Source of the DNA: Verrucomicrobiia bacterium
Lineage (GTDB): Bacteria > Verrucomicrobiota > Verrucomicrobiia > Verrucomicrobiales > Akkermansiaceae
Length of the DNA stretch: 64,000 nucleotides
NCBI GenBank assembly: GCA_030431475.1
Contig: JAUIJD010000013.1
Coordinates: 1 to 64,000 of the forward strand
Direction of reading: 5' to 3'
Position numbers and translations under genes: made by a program. Positions within the stretch are counted from its first letter, which is position 1. Each line of letters starts with the position of its first letter. The notes below the pieces were generated by a model. The model had not been told where the DNA came from. It saw only the letters and a list, made by a program, of their open reading frames with translations, and ran no database searches. Below, in pieces: positions 1 to 10,500 of the stretch.

Positions 1-1
1 C

Positions 2-2683
2 TGGAACGGCGTCGTCGGCAGGATCGAACTCCGGCCGGTGGGAGGCATCGACCGGGTGAGGGCCTTCCCCGAGCTCGACGGCCGGGTGAGGGTGGAAGTC
101 ACGGGAGCGCTCACCGGCAGGCTCACCGCCACGGTGCTCGATGCCGACTCGCCCGTCGCCGAGCAATCCGTGACGCTCGACGGGGCCGACACCGCGAACC
201 TCACGCTCGAGGTGCCAGCCCCGCGGGCCTGGTCGGAGTTCAGCCCAACCACCTACGGACTGGAACTCGAACTCACCGACGGCAGCGGCGAGGCACCCTG
301 CGACACCTGCACCACCCGCTTCGGCTTCCGCACCGCGTCCCACGACGCCAACCAGCTGCTCATCAATGGCCGACCCGCCTTCATGCGAGGCAACCTCGAG
401 TGTGCCGTGTTCCCGAAGACCGGTCACCCGCCGGTCACCGTCGAGGCGTGGAAAGCAATCTGGCAGGTCTACCGCGACCACCACCTGAACCACGCCCGCT
501 TCCACTCGTGGTGCCCGCCGGAAGCGGCCTTCATCGCGGCCGACGAGATGGGCATCTACCTCCAGGTCGAGGCGCCGATATGGATCGATCACTGGATGAC
601 GAAGCCAAATCCACGGACGGAAATGGACACCGCCGGGCACCCCAAGGGCCTCGGAAAGAACGACCGCAGCATCGACGCCTTCGCCCGGGCCGAGATCCGG
701 CGCACCCTCGACACCTACGGCAACCACCCGTCCTTCGTCTTCTTCTGCATCGGCAACGAGCTGGGCACGTCCAACTTCGAGGAGACCGGCCGCTGGATCC
801 GGGATGCGAAGGCCCACGATCCGCGCCACCTTTACGCCGCGTCCACCGCCCGCACGATCACCCCCGACGACGACTTCAACGCGACCCACAACATCCCCCG
901 GGTCGGATGGGTTCGGCAGCATGTCGAGTTCGGCACCGACTGGGACTACGAATCGAAATACTCCCGGGCCGGAGTGCCCGTCATCGCCCACGAGATCGGG
1001 CAGTGGCCGGTCTACGTCGACTGGGAGAACGAACTCCCGAAATACACCGGTCCGCTCAAGCCCTACCGGCTCGAGGACATGGCCGCCGACGCCCGAAAGA
1101 GCGGACTGCACGACCGCGCCAACGACCTCCGCCGAGCCTCCGGAGCCACCAACCGCCTGCTCTACCGCTACGAGATCGAGTCCTTCCTCCGCACGCCGTC
1201 CTGCCGCGGTTTCCAGCTCCTCGGGATGCAGGATTTCTCCGGCCAGGGCGAGGCGCTCGTGGGCTGGCTCGACGCGTTCTACGACAGCAAGGGCACGACC
1301 GACCCCGCGGACTTCCGTCGCTACTGCGCCCCCACCGTGCCGCTTTTGAAGCTCCCCGCCTTCGTCTTCCGGAACTCCGATAGCCCCGGGATCGGGGCCC
1401 TCGTCCGCCACCACGGACCCGACGATCTCAAACAAGTGGCGCCGCGCTGGAGCATGGCGACCGCCGGCGGCGAGATCCTGCAGTCCGGGACGCTTGAAAC
1501 CCGTGACATCCCACGAGACCGCCTCACCTCCCTCGGCCGCTTCACTCCCGACTTCTCGGCCCTGGAAACCGCCGGGCGGGTCACGCTCACCCTCACCGTC
1601 GGGGAGTTCACCAATGCCTACGACCTTTGGATCTACCCGGACGCGATCGACACCGCGCCGGCCGACGGCGTGGTCTTCACCTCCGACTGGCAGGGCACGG
1701 CCAGGCCCGCCCTCGAGGCCGGCAAGCGCGTCGTCCTCGACGCCCACATGCTCGGCGGGAAACAAGCCGCCAAGCAGGCCGCCTGGTTCCCGCTCTACTG
1801 GTCCGTCCCCTTCTTCCCCGGCCAGAATCGCGAGACCATCGGCTTGTTCGTCGATGCCGATCATCCCGCGCTCTCCCGGTTCCCCACTCCCGGTCATGGC
1901 GACTGGAACTGGCACCGGCTCGGCAAGGGTGCCCATGGCTTCGACCTCACCGACATCACCCCGGCGAGCCACCGCCCCATTGCCGAACCGGTCAGCGACT
2001 TCCACCTCAACCGGCGGCTCGGTTCGATCTTCGAAGCCCGGGTCGGCGAAGGCCGGCTCCTGGTCTGCGGCTACCGGCTCGACGACGCCACCGCCGGACA
2101 GCTCCCCGAAGCGGCCCAGCTTCGTCACAGCCTGCTCGACTACGCCGCCGGTCCCGGATTCGAACCATCCACCGCCCTCGCCGCCGCGGATCTCGACCGC
2201 CTTTTCGACAACCCCGAGATCAAGCTGCAGGAACTCCCCGAACGCTTCACCGGCGCCGACCTCTACATCAACGCCGCAGGCAAGCTGCCCGTCGCGGGCC
2301 AAAGCGTCGAGTGGGCGAAGGGCCACGATCAGATCCTCCGCCAAAGCCAGGGCGTCGACTATGCCGTCGAGGCCGACGGTCTTTGGCGCGACGACCAGGG
2401 CTCGGCGTGGCACGGGCACGAGATCACGCTCACCCTCCGGCCGCGCTCCGGCGTCCCCGGCACCCTCTACGTGCGCTTCGACGACTGGAACCGGAACGGC
2501 CGCACCGGCACCGTCAGATTCGAAGGCAAGCCGACCGAGCTCGAGGCCCACCCCGGAGGCACCTGGCTCGAGTTTCCCGTCATCCGCGAGGACACCAACG
2601 ACGCCGAACTTCTTCTTGTCGCCCGGGCCGCCACCGGCCCCAACCTGATGATCACCGACCTCGCCTTCGTTCCGGGGGAATGA
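2..2683 (+). CDS. Glycoside hydrolase family 2-type protein, 5' end cut by window
   Basis: Likely secreted exo-acting glycosidase of the GH2 type (beta-galactosidase-like fold). The reading frame is open from base 2, where WNGVVGRIEL matches the same segment of the two paralogues downstream, so the GTG at 38 is not the real start; the jelly-roll N-terminus lies outside the window. An immunoglobulin-like domain is followed by the TIM barrel. The candidate acid/base Glu is in GNELG (codon 758-760) and the candidate nucleophile Glu in AHEIGQW (codon 992-994). The block RFHSWCPPEAAF is shared with both paralogues. The C-terminal 150 or so residues differ from the discoidin-like domains of the paralogues and may be another carbohydrate-binding module. 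Substrate unknown. Confidence 0.85.
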   Translation, partial: WNGVVGRIELRPVGGIDRVRAFPELDGRVRVEVTGALTGRLTATVLDADSPVAEQSVTLDGADTANLTLEVPAPRAWSEFSPTTYGLELELTDGSGEAPCDTCTTRFGFRTASHDANQLLINGRPAFMRGNLECAVFPKTGHPPVTVEAWKAIWQVYRDHHLNHARFHSWCPPEAAFIAADEMGIYLQVEAPIWIDHWMTKPNPRTEMDTAGHPKGLGKNDRSIDAFARAEIRRTLDTYGNHPSFVFFCIGNELGTSNFEETGRWIRDAKAHDPRHLYAASTARTITPDDDFNATHNIPRVGWVRQHVEFGTDWDYESKYSRAGVPVIAHEIGQWPVYVDWENELPKYTGPLKPYRLEDMAADARKSGLHDRANDLRRASGATNRLLYRYEIESFLRTPSCRGFQLLGMQDFSGQGEALVGWLDAFYDSKGTTDPADFRRYCAPTVPLLKLPAFVFRNSDSPGIGALVRHHGPDDLKQVAPRWSMATAGGEILQSGTLETRDIPRDRLTSLGRFTPDFSALETAGRVTLTLTVGEFTNAYDLWIYPDAIDTAPADGVVFTSDWQGTARPALEAGKRVVLDAHMLGGKQAAKQAAWFPLYWSVPFFPGQNRETIGLFVDADHPALSRFPTPGHGDWNWHRLGKGAHGFDLTDITPASHRPIAEPVSDFHLNRRLGSIFEARVGEGRLLVCGYRLDDATAGQLPEAAQLRHSLLDYAAGPGFEPSTALAAADLDRLFDNPEIKLQELPERFTGADLYINAAGKLPVAGQSVEWAKGHDQILRQSQGVDYAVEADGLWRDDQGSAWHGHEITLTLRPRSGVPGTLYVRFDDWNRNGRTGTVRFEGKPTELEAHPGGTWLEFPVIREDTNDAELLLVARAATGPNLMITDLAFVPGE

Positions 2684-2781
2684 TCCCCCGTCTCATGCCC
2701 GGCATTCCCACCCACCGCCATCCCGTTCTTCCGCTTCCGGCGATCTCCCGATGATCGCCCCCCAACCCATCCTCTTCCGCC

Positions 2782-5700
2782 ATGTCCGTCACTGCCCGTC
2801 TCGAACCCCGCGTCATCCCCACCTACCCGGTCGGAGCCCCGGAAAAGAACCCGGTCTTCTTCGAAAAGCGGGTCTATCAGGGCAGCAGCGGCAAGGTCTA
2901 TCCCGTCCCCTTCGTCGACAAGGTCCATGACGAGCCGGTCGATGTGACCTATCAGTCCGCGCTGCTGGAAAACGACTTCGTCCGGCTGGTGATGCTGCCG
3001 GAGATCGGCGGTCGCATCTTCCTCGGCCAGGACAAGACCAACGACGACTACGACTTCTTCTACCGCCAGGAAGTGATCAAGCCCGCGCTCGTCGGCCTCG
3101 CCGGCCCCTGGGTCTCGGGCGGCGTCGAGTTCAACTGGCCCCAGCACCACCGCCCCGGCACCTTCATGCCGGCCGATGTGCACATCGAGGAGGAATCCGA
3201 CGGCGCCTACACCGTCTGGATGTCCGAGCACGATCCGCTCAACCGGCTCAAGGGCATGCACGGCATCCGCCTGCGCCCCGGCTCCTCGCTCATCGAACTC
3301 CGGGCCCGGCTCTACAACCGCACGCCCTTCGTTCACACCTTCCTGTGGTGGGCGAATGTCGCCGCCCGCGTGCACGACCAGTACCAGTCCTTCTTCCCGG
3401 CCGACGTCCACTACGTCGCCGACCACGCCGTGCGCGCGTCGTCGTCATTTCCCGTGGCGGAGAACGACTACTACGGCATCGACTATGCCGCCCGCCCCGG
3501 CGCCAACGACCTTTCCTGGTACAAGAACATCCCGGTGCCGACCTCCTACATGGTCTGCCAGACGCTCTTCGATTTCTTCGGCGGCTACGATTTCGAAAAG
3601 AACGGCGGCTTCGTGCACATCGCCAACCGTCACATCGCTCCGGGCAAGAAGCAGTGGACCTGGGGCAACGACCGCTTCGGCTGGGCCTGGGACCGTGAAC
3701 TCACCGACGAAGGCGGGCCCTACGTCGAGCTGATGGCCGGCGTCTACACCGACAACCAGCCCGACTTCACCTATCTCCTCCCCTACGAAACCAAGACCTT
3801 CTCGCAGTTCTGGTGGCCCATCCAGAACATCGGCCCGGTCCAGCAGGCCAACGAAACGGCCGCCCTCGCCCTCGCCATCCGCGACGATCGCTCCATCCGG
3901 CTCGGCCTCTGCGTCTCCGAACCCTTCGAGGGCGAGCTCGTGCTCACGACCGCCTCCGGCCCCCTCGCGCGCTTCCCGGTTTCGCTGAAGCCCGGTGAGT
4001 CGTTCAGCGATGAAAGCACGCGCTTCCCGGGCGAGAACCCCGCGGAAGTCCTCGCCGAACTCCGCGACGCCTCCGGCGCCCTCGTGCTCGACTACCGTCC
4101 GGTCGATACCTCGACCCTGACCCGCGACCGCCAGGTCGCCACCGAGCCACCCCCGCCTGAAGACATCCCCTCAAGCGACGAACTCTACTTCACCGGCGAG
4201 CACCTCGAGCAGTACCGCCACCCCACCCGCTCGCCCGAGCCCTACTGGGAGGAAGCCCTGCGCCGCGACCCCGGCGACTCACGCTGCCGCACCGCCCTCG
4301 GCCGCCGCGCGCTGCTGCGCGGGGAATTCGAGAAGGCCCGCGAGCATCTTGCGGCCGCGGTTTCCCGCCTCACCCTTCGACATCCGAACCCGGTCACCGG
4401 CGAGGCCCACTACCACCTCGGCCTCGCCGTCCGCTTCCTCGGCCAGCCGGAGGACGCCTACCGCGCCTTCTACAAGGCGACCTGGAACTACGAATGGCGC
4501 AGTAGTGCCTACTACCAGCTCGCGACGCTCGACGCCCGCAAGCGGGACTGGAGCACCGCGCTCGAGCATCTCGACGCCTCGCTCGACACCAACCGCGATC
4601 ACAACAAGGCGCGGGTCCTGCGCGCCCTCGTATTGCAGCGACTCGATCGCCCCGAAGAAGCCCGCCGCGAACTCGACGCGCTGCTGACCATCGATCCCCT
4701 CGACCACTGGGCGCTCCACGTCCGCGACGGCGGCATCCCCGAAGCCTCCCGCAACGACGCGCAGACCGTCCTCGACCTGGCCTTCGACTTCCTCGAAGCC
4801 GGCTTCGACGACGAGGCGCTTGCCCTGCTCGATGCCCACCATTCCGCTCCGGTCGATCCCGTCGCCGTGCCCAATCCGCTGGAGAAGAGCGCGATGACCC
4901 ACTACCTCCGCGCCCGCATTACCGGCGACGCCGGCGACCTGGAAGCCGCACGCAGCGCGTCGCCGGACCACTTCTTCCCCTCGCGCCTCGAGGAAATGGA
5001 GCTTCTCGAGTGGGCGCTGGCCGGGAACGTGGCCGGGGCTTCCAGTCCCGTCGCCAAGAACCAAGCACCATCCGCACAACCCGAGGCCGCAACCGTGGCC
5101 GGGGCTTCCAGCCCCGTCGCCAACCCCACCACCTTCACCCCCACATATCTCAAACAGGATTCCGAAGTCGAAAAATACCGCAACCACCTCCCCCACTGGC
5201 AGCAGCAAAGCGCCACCTACGCCGTCACCTTCCGGCTCGCCGACTCCCTTCCCCAGTCGTTGCTCCAGAGTTATCTCGCCGAGAAAAGGCAGACCCTCGA
5301 GCGTATAGAGGATGCCGAGGAGAAAGATGACGCTTCCCTGACGGAGGCGTTCAAAATCCAGCTCGAAGCTCTCTACCGCGATCACATCGAAGCCGCCCTC
5401 GACCGCGGCATCGGCGCCTGCCACATGCGTGACCCTCGCGTCGCGAAGATCGTCGCCGACGCGATCACCCATTTCGACGGCGAGCGTTACGATCTCGCCG
5501 CCTGGTGCGTGATGCCCAACCACGTGCATCTCATCATCAGGCCACTTGGTGAAAACCGCCTGCCCGACATTCTCGCCAGCATCAAGTCCTACTCGGCGCA
5601 GCAAGCCAACCAGACTCTCGGCCGCCACGGAGCCTTCTGGATGAGCGAAAGCTATGATCACCTAATCCGCGACCAGAAGGACTTCGCCAATCAACTCACC

Positions 5701-6897
5701 TACCTGACCCGCAACCCGGCCACCGCCAAGCTCAAGGACTGGCCGTGGATCGACTCCAAGCAGATCCTCTGGGACGGCCAATCCGTGGCCGGGGCTTCCA
5801 GCCCCGTAGCCAAGAGTCATGGAAGGGCGACGGGGCTGGAAGCCCCGGCCACCCTCGACCCCCTCGCCGCCTACGGCCTCGGAAACTTCCACTTCGACAA
5901 ACGCCGCCACGCCGACGCCATTGCTGTTTGGGAACGCGCCGTCGAGGAAGGCACCACCATCCCGCAGGTCCACCGAAATCTCGGCATCGCCGTCTGGAAC
6001 CACCACCGCGACGGCGAGCGCGCCGCCGCCTGCTACGAGCGGGCCCGCCAGCTCGACCCCTCCGACGCCCGGCTGGTCAGCGAGTCGGACCAGCTCGCCA
6101 AGAAGCGCAACCGTCCGCTCGCCGAGCGCCTCGCCTTCCTCGAGGCGCACGACGAGCTGGTCCGGCAACGCGACGAGGCCACCGTCGAGGTCGCCTCGCT
6201 GCTGAACCTCACCGGTCGTCCCGAGGATGCCCTCGAGCTGCTGCTATCCCGTCGCTTCCACCCGTGGGAGGGCGGCGAGGGCGCGGTTCTGCGGCAGTAC
6301 ACCGCCGCCCGCCTGCTGCTCGGCGAACGCGCACTGGACACCGGCGACGCCGAGACCGCCCACGAGCAGTTCTCCCTCGCCATGGAAACCCCCGACTCGC
6401 TGGGCGAGGCCTATCATCCGCTCCAGGCCAAAGCCGACGTGAACTACTGGATCGGCCGTAGTTTGAAGGCTCTCGGCCGCGCGGACGAGGCAACCGCCGC
6501 CTTCGAAGCGTCGGCCTCCGAGTCCGGCGACTTCTCCGAGATGGCGGTCGCCGAGCACTCACCCCTCTCTTACTTCCGCGGGCTCTCACTGCGGGAGCTC
6601 GGCCGGGACGACGAGGCCGCCGCCGTCTTCCGGGCCATGCTGGAGTTCGCCGCCGCCCGCAAGGCCGAGCCCGCGAAGATCGACTATTTTGCGACCAGCC
6701 TGCCCAACCTGCTCGTTTTCGACGAGGACCTGCAGGCCCGCCGCGACGCCGAGGCCGACCTGATCGCCGCGCTCGCCCACCACGGCCTCGACGCGTTGGA
6801 CGAGGCGGCCTCGGCCGTCCGCCGCACCCTCGACTTCGACCGTTCCCTCGCCCAGGCCGTCGCCCTCGAAGCCCGACTCGAAACCACCACCGCATGA
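2782..6897 (+). CDS. DUF5107 and TPR protein containing an in-frame RAYT transposase
   Basis: Residues about 1-440 match the DUF5107 family, a beta-sandwich resembling aldose epimerases (LPEIGGRI, GPWVSGGVEFNWP), usually found with GH2 genes in polysaccharide loci; its biochemical role is not established. TPR helices occupy about 455-749 and 1027-1371. Between them, residues 750-1024 are a foreign segment: REP-type palindromes and a Y1/HUH transposase (NHVH motif, His914 and His916; candidate catalytic Tyr974 in YLTRNP). The TPR repeat is cut between EWALAGN and DPLAAYGLGN, which are contiguous in relatives as I recall the family. Removing about 275 codons leaves about 1096 residues. No signal peptide. 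The stop overlaps the next start (ATGA). Whether the chimera is translated intact is not known. Confidence 0.85.
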   Translation: MSVTARLEPRVIPTYPVGAPEKNPVFFEKRVYQGSSGKVYPVPFVDKVHDEPVDVTYQSALLENDFVRLVMLPEIGGRIFLGQDKTNDDYDFFYRQEVIKPALVGLAGPWVSGGVEFNWPQHHRPGTFMPADVHIEEESDGAYTVWMSEHDPLNRLKGMHGIRLRPGSSLIELRARLYNRTPFVHTFLWWANVAARVHDQYQSFFPADVHYVADHAVRASSSFPVAENDYYGIDYAARPGANDLSWYKNIPVPTSYMVCQTLFDFFGGYDFEKNGGFVHIANRHIAPGKKQWTWGNDRFGWAWDRELTDEGGPYVELMAGVYTDNQPDFTYLLPYETKTFSQFWWPIQNIGPVQQANETAALALAIRDDRSIRLGLCVSEPFEGELVLTTASGPLARFPVSLKPGESFSDESTRFPGENPAEVLAELRDASGALVLDYRPVDTSTLTRDRQVATEPPPPEDIPSSDELYFTGEHLEQYRHPTRSPEPYWEEALRRDPGDSRCRTALGRRALLRGEFEKAREHLAAAVSRLTLRHPNPVTGEAHYHLGLAVRFLGQPEDAYRAFYKATWNYEWRSSAYYQLATLDARKRDWSTALEHLDASLDTNRDHNKARVLRALVLQRLDRPEEARRELDALLTIDPLDHWALHVRDGGIPEASRNDAQTVLDLAFDFLEAGFDDEALALLDAHHSAPVDPVAVPNPLEKSAMTHYLRARITGDAGDLEAARSASPDHFFPSRLEEMELLEWALAGNVAGASSPVAKNQAPSAQPEAATVAGASSPVANPTTFTPTYLKQDSEVEKYRNHLPHWQQQSATYAVTFRLADSLPQSLLQSYLAEKRQTLERIEDAEEKDDASLTEAFKIQLEALYRDHIEAALDRGIGACHMRDPRVAKIVADAITHFDGERYDLAAWCVMPNHVHLIIRPLGENRLPDILASIKSYSAQQANQTLGRHGAFWMSESYDHLIRDQKDFANQLTYLTRNPATAKLKDWPWIDSKQILWDGQSVAGASSPVAKSHGRATGLEAPATLDPLAAYGLGNFHFDKRRHADAIAVWERAVEEGTTIPQVHRNLGIAVWNHHRDGERAAACYERARQLDPSDARLVSESDQLAKKRNRPLAERLAFLEAHDELVRQRDEATVEVASLLNLTGRPEDALELLLSRRFHPWEGGEGAVLRQYTAARLLLGERALDTGDAETAHEQFSLAMETPDSLGEAYHPLQAKADVNYWIGRSLKALGRADEATAAFEASASESGDFSEMAVAEHSPLSYFRGLSLRELGRDDEAAAVFRAMLEFAAARKAEPAKIDYFATSLPNLLVFDEDLQARRDAEADLIAALAHHGLDALDEAASAVRRTLDFDRSLAQAVALEARLETTTA
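5029..5059 (+). repeat. REP-like palindrome, copy 1
   Basis: Contains GTGGCCGGGGCTTCCAG followed by TCCCGTCGCCAAGAA. The palindromic core is GGGGCTTCCAGTCCC here, with one arm mismatch compared with copies 2 and 3. Confidence 0.85.
5095..5123 (+). repeat. REP-like palindrome, copy 2
   Basis: Direct copy with the perfect core GGGGCTTCCAGCCCC followed by GTCGCCAA. It lies just before the transposase coding part. Confidence 0.85.
5785..5815 (+). repeat. REP-like palindrome, copy 3
   Basis: Direct copy just after the transposase coding part, with the core GGGGCTTCCAGCCCC followed by GTAGCCAAGAG. Confidence 0.85.
5826..5852 (-). repeat. REP-like palindrome, copy 4, inverted
   Basis: Inverse complement of copies 1-3, reading GGCGACGGGGCTGGAAG then CCCCGGCCAC on the + strand. 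With copy 3 it forms a head-to-head pair, the arrangement typical of BIME-like units around RAYT genes. Confidence 0.85.
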
Positions 6898-7589
6898 AAT
6901 CGCTGATTCTCCTCCTCACCGCGGGACTCGTCCACGCCGCGCCGCTTTCCGACCTCGACACCGAACTCCGGAAGTCGTGGCCGGACAACCGGACGATCAA
7001 CATCGTCTTCCACGGCCACAGCGTGCCGTCCGGCTACTTCGTCGCCCCCGAGGTGCGCCCCTTCGACAGCTACCCGCACCTGTTCCACCGCGATCTCGCG
7101 ACCCGCTACCCGGACGCCGTGATCAATGTCATCACCACCAGCATCGGCGGCGAGCACAGCATCCAGGGCGCGGCGCGCTTCCAGCAGGATGTCTTCAAGC
7201 ACAAGCCCGACCTGATCTTCATCGACTACGCCCTCAACGACCGCAGCCAGAACGCCGCCCAGGTCGAGACGGCCTGGCGGTCCATGATCACCGCCGCCAA
7301 AAACGCCGGCGTGCCCCTCGTTCTCTGCACCCCGACCGGCGACACCCGCGAGGACCTTTCCGACCCCGCCAATCGCCTGCGCGTCCTCGCCGACATGATC
7401 CGCCGCCTCGCCGCCGAGGAGGAGGTCCTCCTCGCCGACGTCTCCGCCGCATGGGTCGCCGAGCTGCAGTCCGGCACGCCCCAGGCCGACCTTCATTCAA
7501 CGCCCAACCACCCCAACGCCGCCGGACACCGGGTCGCGGCCGACGCCATCTTCGCGGCCTTCGTCGCCGCCACCCAGGACAACCCATGA
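6894..7589 (+). CDS. Secreted SGNH/GDSL-type hydrolase
   Basis: Probable carbohydrate esterase removing acyl groups from a polysaccharide. A signal peptide covers about residues 1-15 (MKSLILLLTAGLVHA). Block I is FHGHSVPSG with Ser43 as candidate nucleophile, followed by ALNDRS and a C-terminal HPNAAGH that supplies the catalytic His; 231 residues is usual for the family. It overlaps the previous gene by ATGA and the next by ATGA, so it sits in the middle of the coupled GH2 operon. It is clearly homologous to the N-terminal domain of the gene at 24000, where the catalytic residues are lost. The acyl group and substrate are not predictable. Confidence 0.85.
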   Translation: MKSLILLLTAGLVHAAPLSDLDTELRKSWPDNRTINIVFHGHSVPSGYFVAPEVRPFDSYPHLFHRDLATRYPDAVINVITTSIGGEHSIQGAARFQQDVFKHKPDLIFIDYALNDRSQNAAQVETAWRSMITAAKNAGVPLVLCTPTGDTREDLSDPANRLRVLADMIRRLAAEEEVLLADVSAAWVAELQSGTPQADLHSTPNHPNAAGHRVAADAIFAAFVAATQDNP

Positions 7590-10500
7590 GACTTCTCATC
7601 ACCTCCCTCGCGGCCGCCTTCGCCGTCCATGCCGACGAGCCGCTTTCCCTGGCGGGCGAGTGGCGCTTTGCCCTCGATCCCGGCGACCATGGCCTGCGCG
7701 ATTCTCCGCAGAACTGGAAGTTTCCGGACACCATCCAGCTGCCCGGCATCCTCACCGCGCAGGGCTTCGGCGACAAACCCACCATCGAGACCGAGTGGAC
7801 CGGCAAAGGCTGGGAACCCCGTCACCTGTTCCGCGAGTGGCAATCCGATGAGAACTTTAAGATGCCCTTCTTCCTCACCCCGCCCCGGCACTACCTCGGG
7901 CCGGCGTGGTATCAGCGCGAGCTCGACATCCCGGAGGCGTGGGAGGGCAAGCGGGTCCGCTTGTTCCTCGAGAGGGTTCACTGGGAGTCCATCGTCTGGA
8001 TCGATGGAGAAAGGGTCGGCCGGGGAGACTCTCTCGGGACCCCGCACCTCTTCGACCTCGGACCGCTGGAACCCGGACCGCACACGATCACCCTGCGCAT
8101 CGACAACCGCCTCGACGAGGTGAATCCCGGTCCGCTCGCCCACTCCGTGACCGACCACACCCAGGGCAACTGGAACGGTGCGGTCGGACGGATCGAACTC
8201 CAGCCCCTTCCCTCCAGCCACATCGACCAGGTGACCGTCACCGCGACCCTCGACGGCGAGGTCCGCGTCGAAGTCCGGGGTGAGGTCGCCCCGGAAGTGC
8301 GGGAAGCCGGCCTGCGACTGGAGATCCATCCCGTCGATGACCCCGGACGGACCACCTTCCTCCAATCCGGAGTCGTTCCGCGCGATGCCGCGGGACGCTT
8401 CGAGGTCACGCGGGTCGCCCAGGTCGCCGGACCCCGGCCCTGGAGTGAGTTCGATCCCGCACTTTACCACGTTCGCGCCTTCCTCTCCACCGGCGACGAC
8501 ATGCCGGCCGACCGCTCGACCACCACCTTCGGGTTCCGTGAAATCGAGAACCGCGGCGGCACGCTCATGATCAACGGCCGTCGCGCCTTCATGCGCGGCA
8601 CCCTCGAGTGCGCGATCTTCCCCCGCCTCGGACATCCGCCGACCGACGTCGCTTCATGGAAGCGCATCATCCGCATCTGCAAGGAGCACGGACTGAATCA
8701 CATGCGCTTCCACTCGTGGTGCCCTCCCGAGGCCGCCTTCATCGCCGCCGACGAACTTGGCTTCTACCTGCAGCCCGAAGCCTCGGCATGGGCCAACGGA
8801 TCCGCCCAGGTCGGCTCCGGCCGTCCGGTGGACGCATGGATCAACGCCGAAACCGACCGCATCCTCGCGACCTACGGCAACCACCCGAGTTTCGCCTTCA
8901 TGGCCTACGGCAACGAGCCGGGCGGACCGAAACACAAGGAGTGGCTCGCCGACTGGGTCAAGCGCCAGCGCGACAAGGACCCCCGCCGGCTCTACACGAC
9001 GGGTGCCGGCTGGCCGGTGATCGAGGGCAGCGACTACCACCTCCCCATGAATCCCCGCATCCAGGGCTGGGGCCAGGGCCTGCGCTCCATCATCAACGCC
9101 CGCCCTCCTTCAACCCAGTTCGACTGGCGCGACTACACCTCGAAGCATCGCGACGCCCCGGTCATCTCCCACGAGATCGGCCAATGGTGCGTCTATCCGA
9201 ACTTCCGCGAGATCGAGAAATACACCGGCTACTTCAAGGCGCTGAACTTCGAGATCTTCCGCGAGACCGCCCGGCGCAACGGCATCCTCGACCAGAGCGA
9301 GGACTTCCTCATGGCCTCCGGGAAATGGCAGGCCGCCGCCTACAAGCACGACATCGAGGCGGCCCTGCGCACCCCCGGCTTCGGCGGCTTCCAGTTGCTC
9401 GACCTCCACGATTTCCCCGGTCAGGGCACCGCGCTGGTCGGCGTGCTCGACGCCTTCTGGGACGAGAAAGGCTACATCACCCCGGAGGAGTTCCGGCGGT
9501 TCTCCGGACCGGTCGTCCCCCTCGCCCGCATGCGGAAGATGGTCCTCACCCGCAACGAATCGCTGCAGGCCAGCCTCGAGCTCGCCCACTTCGGCGACGG
9601 GGACTTCAAGAGCTTCGAACCCGCATGGTCGCTGTCGCACGGCGACCAGATCCTCGCCGCCGGCACCCTCGATCCCCGTCCGCTGGCCGCGGGCAATGTG
9701 CATTCGCTCGGCAACCTCGAGCTCTCGCTCTCGCGCTTTCCCGCTCCATCCAAGCTGACCTTCACCCTCGGGGGCAAGGGCACCGGGATCTCCAATTCCT
9801 GGGATGTCTTCCTCTACGAGCCGCGGGCGCCCGAGGTTCCCGAGGTGACCACGACCCGCACCCTCGAGGAAACGCGCGCGGCCCTCGCCGAGGGACAAGC
9901 CGTCCTGTGGTTGGCCGATCCCGCCCAGGTCGCCGACGACCCGGCCTTCCCGCTGCAGATCGGCTTCTCCCCGATCTTCTGGAACACCGCCTACACCGAC
10001 TGGCAACCACCGCACACGCTCGGCCTCCTCAATCGTGCCGATCACCCGGCGCTTGCCGCCTTCCCCACCGACACCCACAGCAACTGGCAGTGGTGGGAGA
10101 TCGTCAGCCGCTCGCGACCCTTCATCCTCACACCACACCACGAACTCAAACCGATCGTCCAACCGATCGATGACTGGGTCACCAACCGCAAGCTGGCCCT
10201 CGTCTTCGAGGCGAAGGTCGGAGAGGGACGACTGCTCGCCTGCTCCGCCGACCTGGAGAGCGATGCCAACCAACGTCCCGCCGCGCGGCAGTTGCTCGCT
10301 TCGCTGCGGAAATACGCGGCTTCCCCGGCGTTCCAACCCGCAACGGAACTGCGGCCGGCCGACCTGGACCGAATCATGAAGACGCCGCCGCGGGTCGTCA
10401 CGCTCGGCGCGACGATCTCCGCCAGCAGTGAAGCCGCCGGGTATGAAGCAGGCCTCGCCATCGACGGCGACCCGAAGACCTTCTGGCACACCGAGTTCAA

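Larger units (their letters stand above)
5029..5852 (+). mobile_element. REP-associated tyrosine transposase (RAYT) unit inside the TPR gene
   Basis: An approximately 824-base unit starts with GTGGCC and ends with the inverse complement GGCCAC. Two direct REP-like copies lie on the left, one direct and one inverted copy on the right. The transposase-like stretch (HLPHWQQQSATYAVTFRLADS onward, then CVMPNHVHLII and YLTRNPATAKL) spans about 5130-5780 and looks full length for the Verrucomicrobial RAYT subgroup. No in-frame ATG lies near its natural N-terminus; a GTG at 5095 could serve. It carries no stop in the host frame at either end, so the host ORF reads straight through. No target duplication is evident, as expected for this family. 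Confidence 0.85.
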
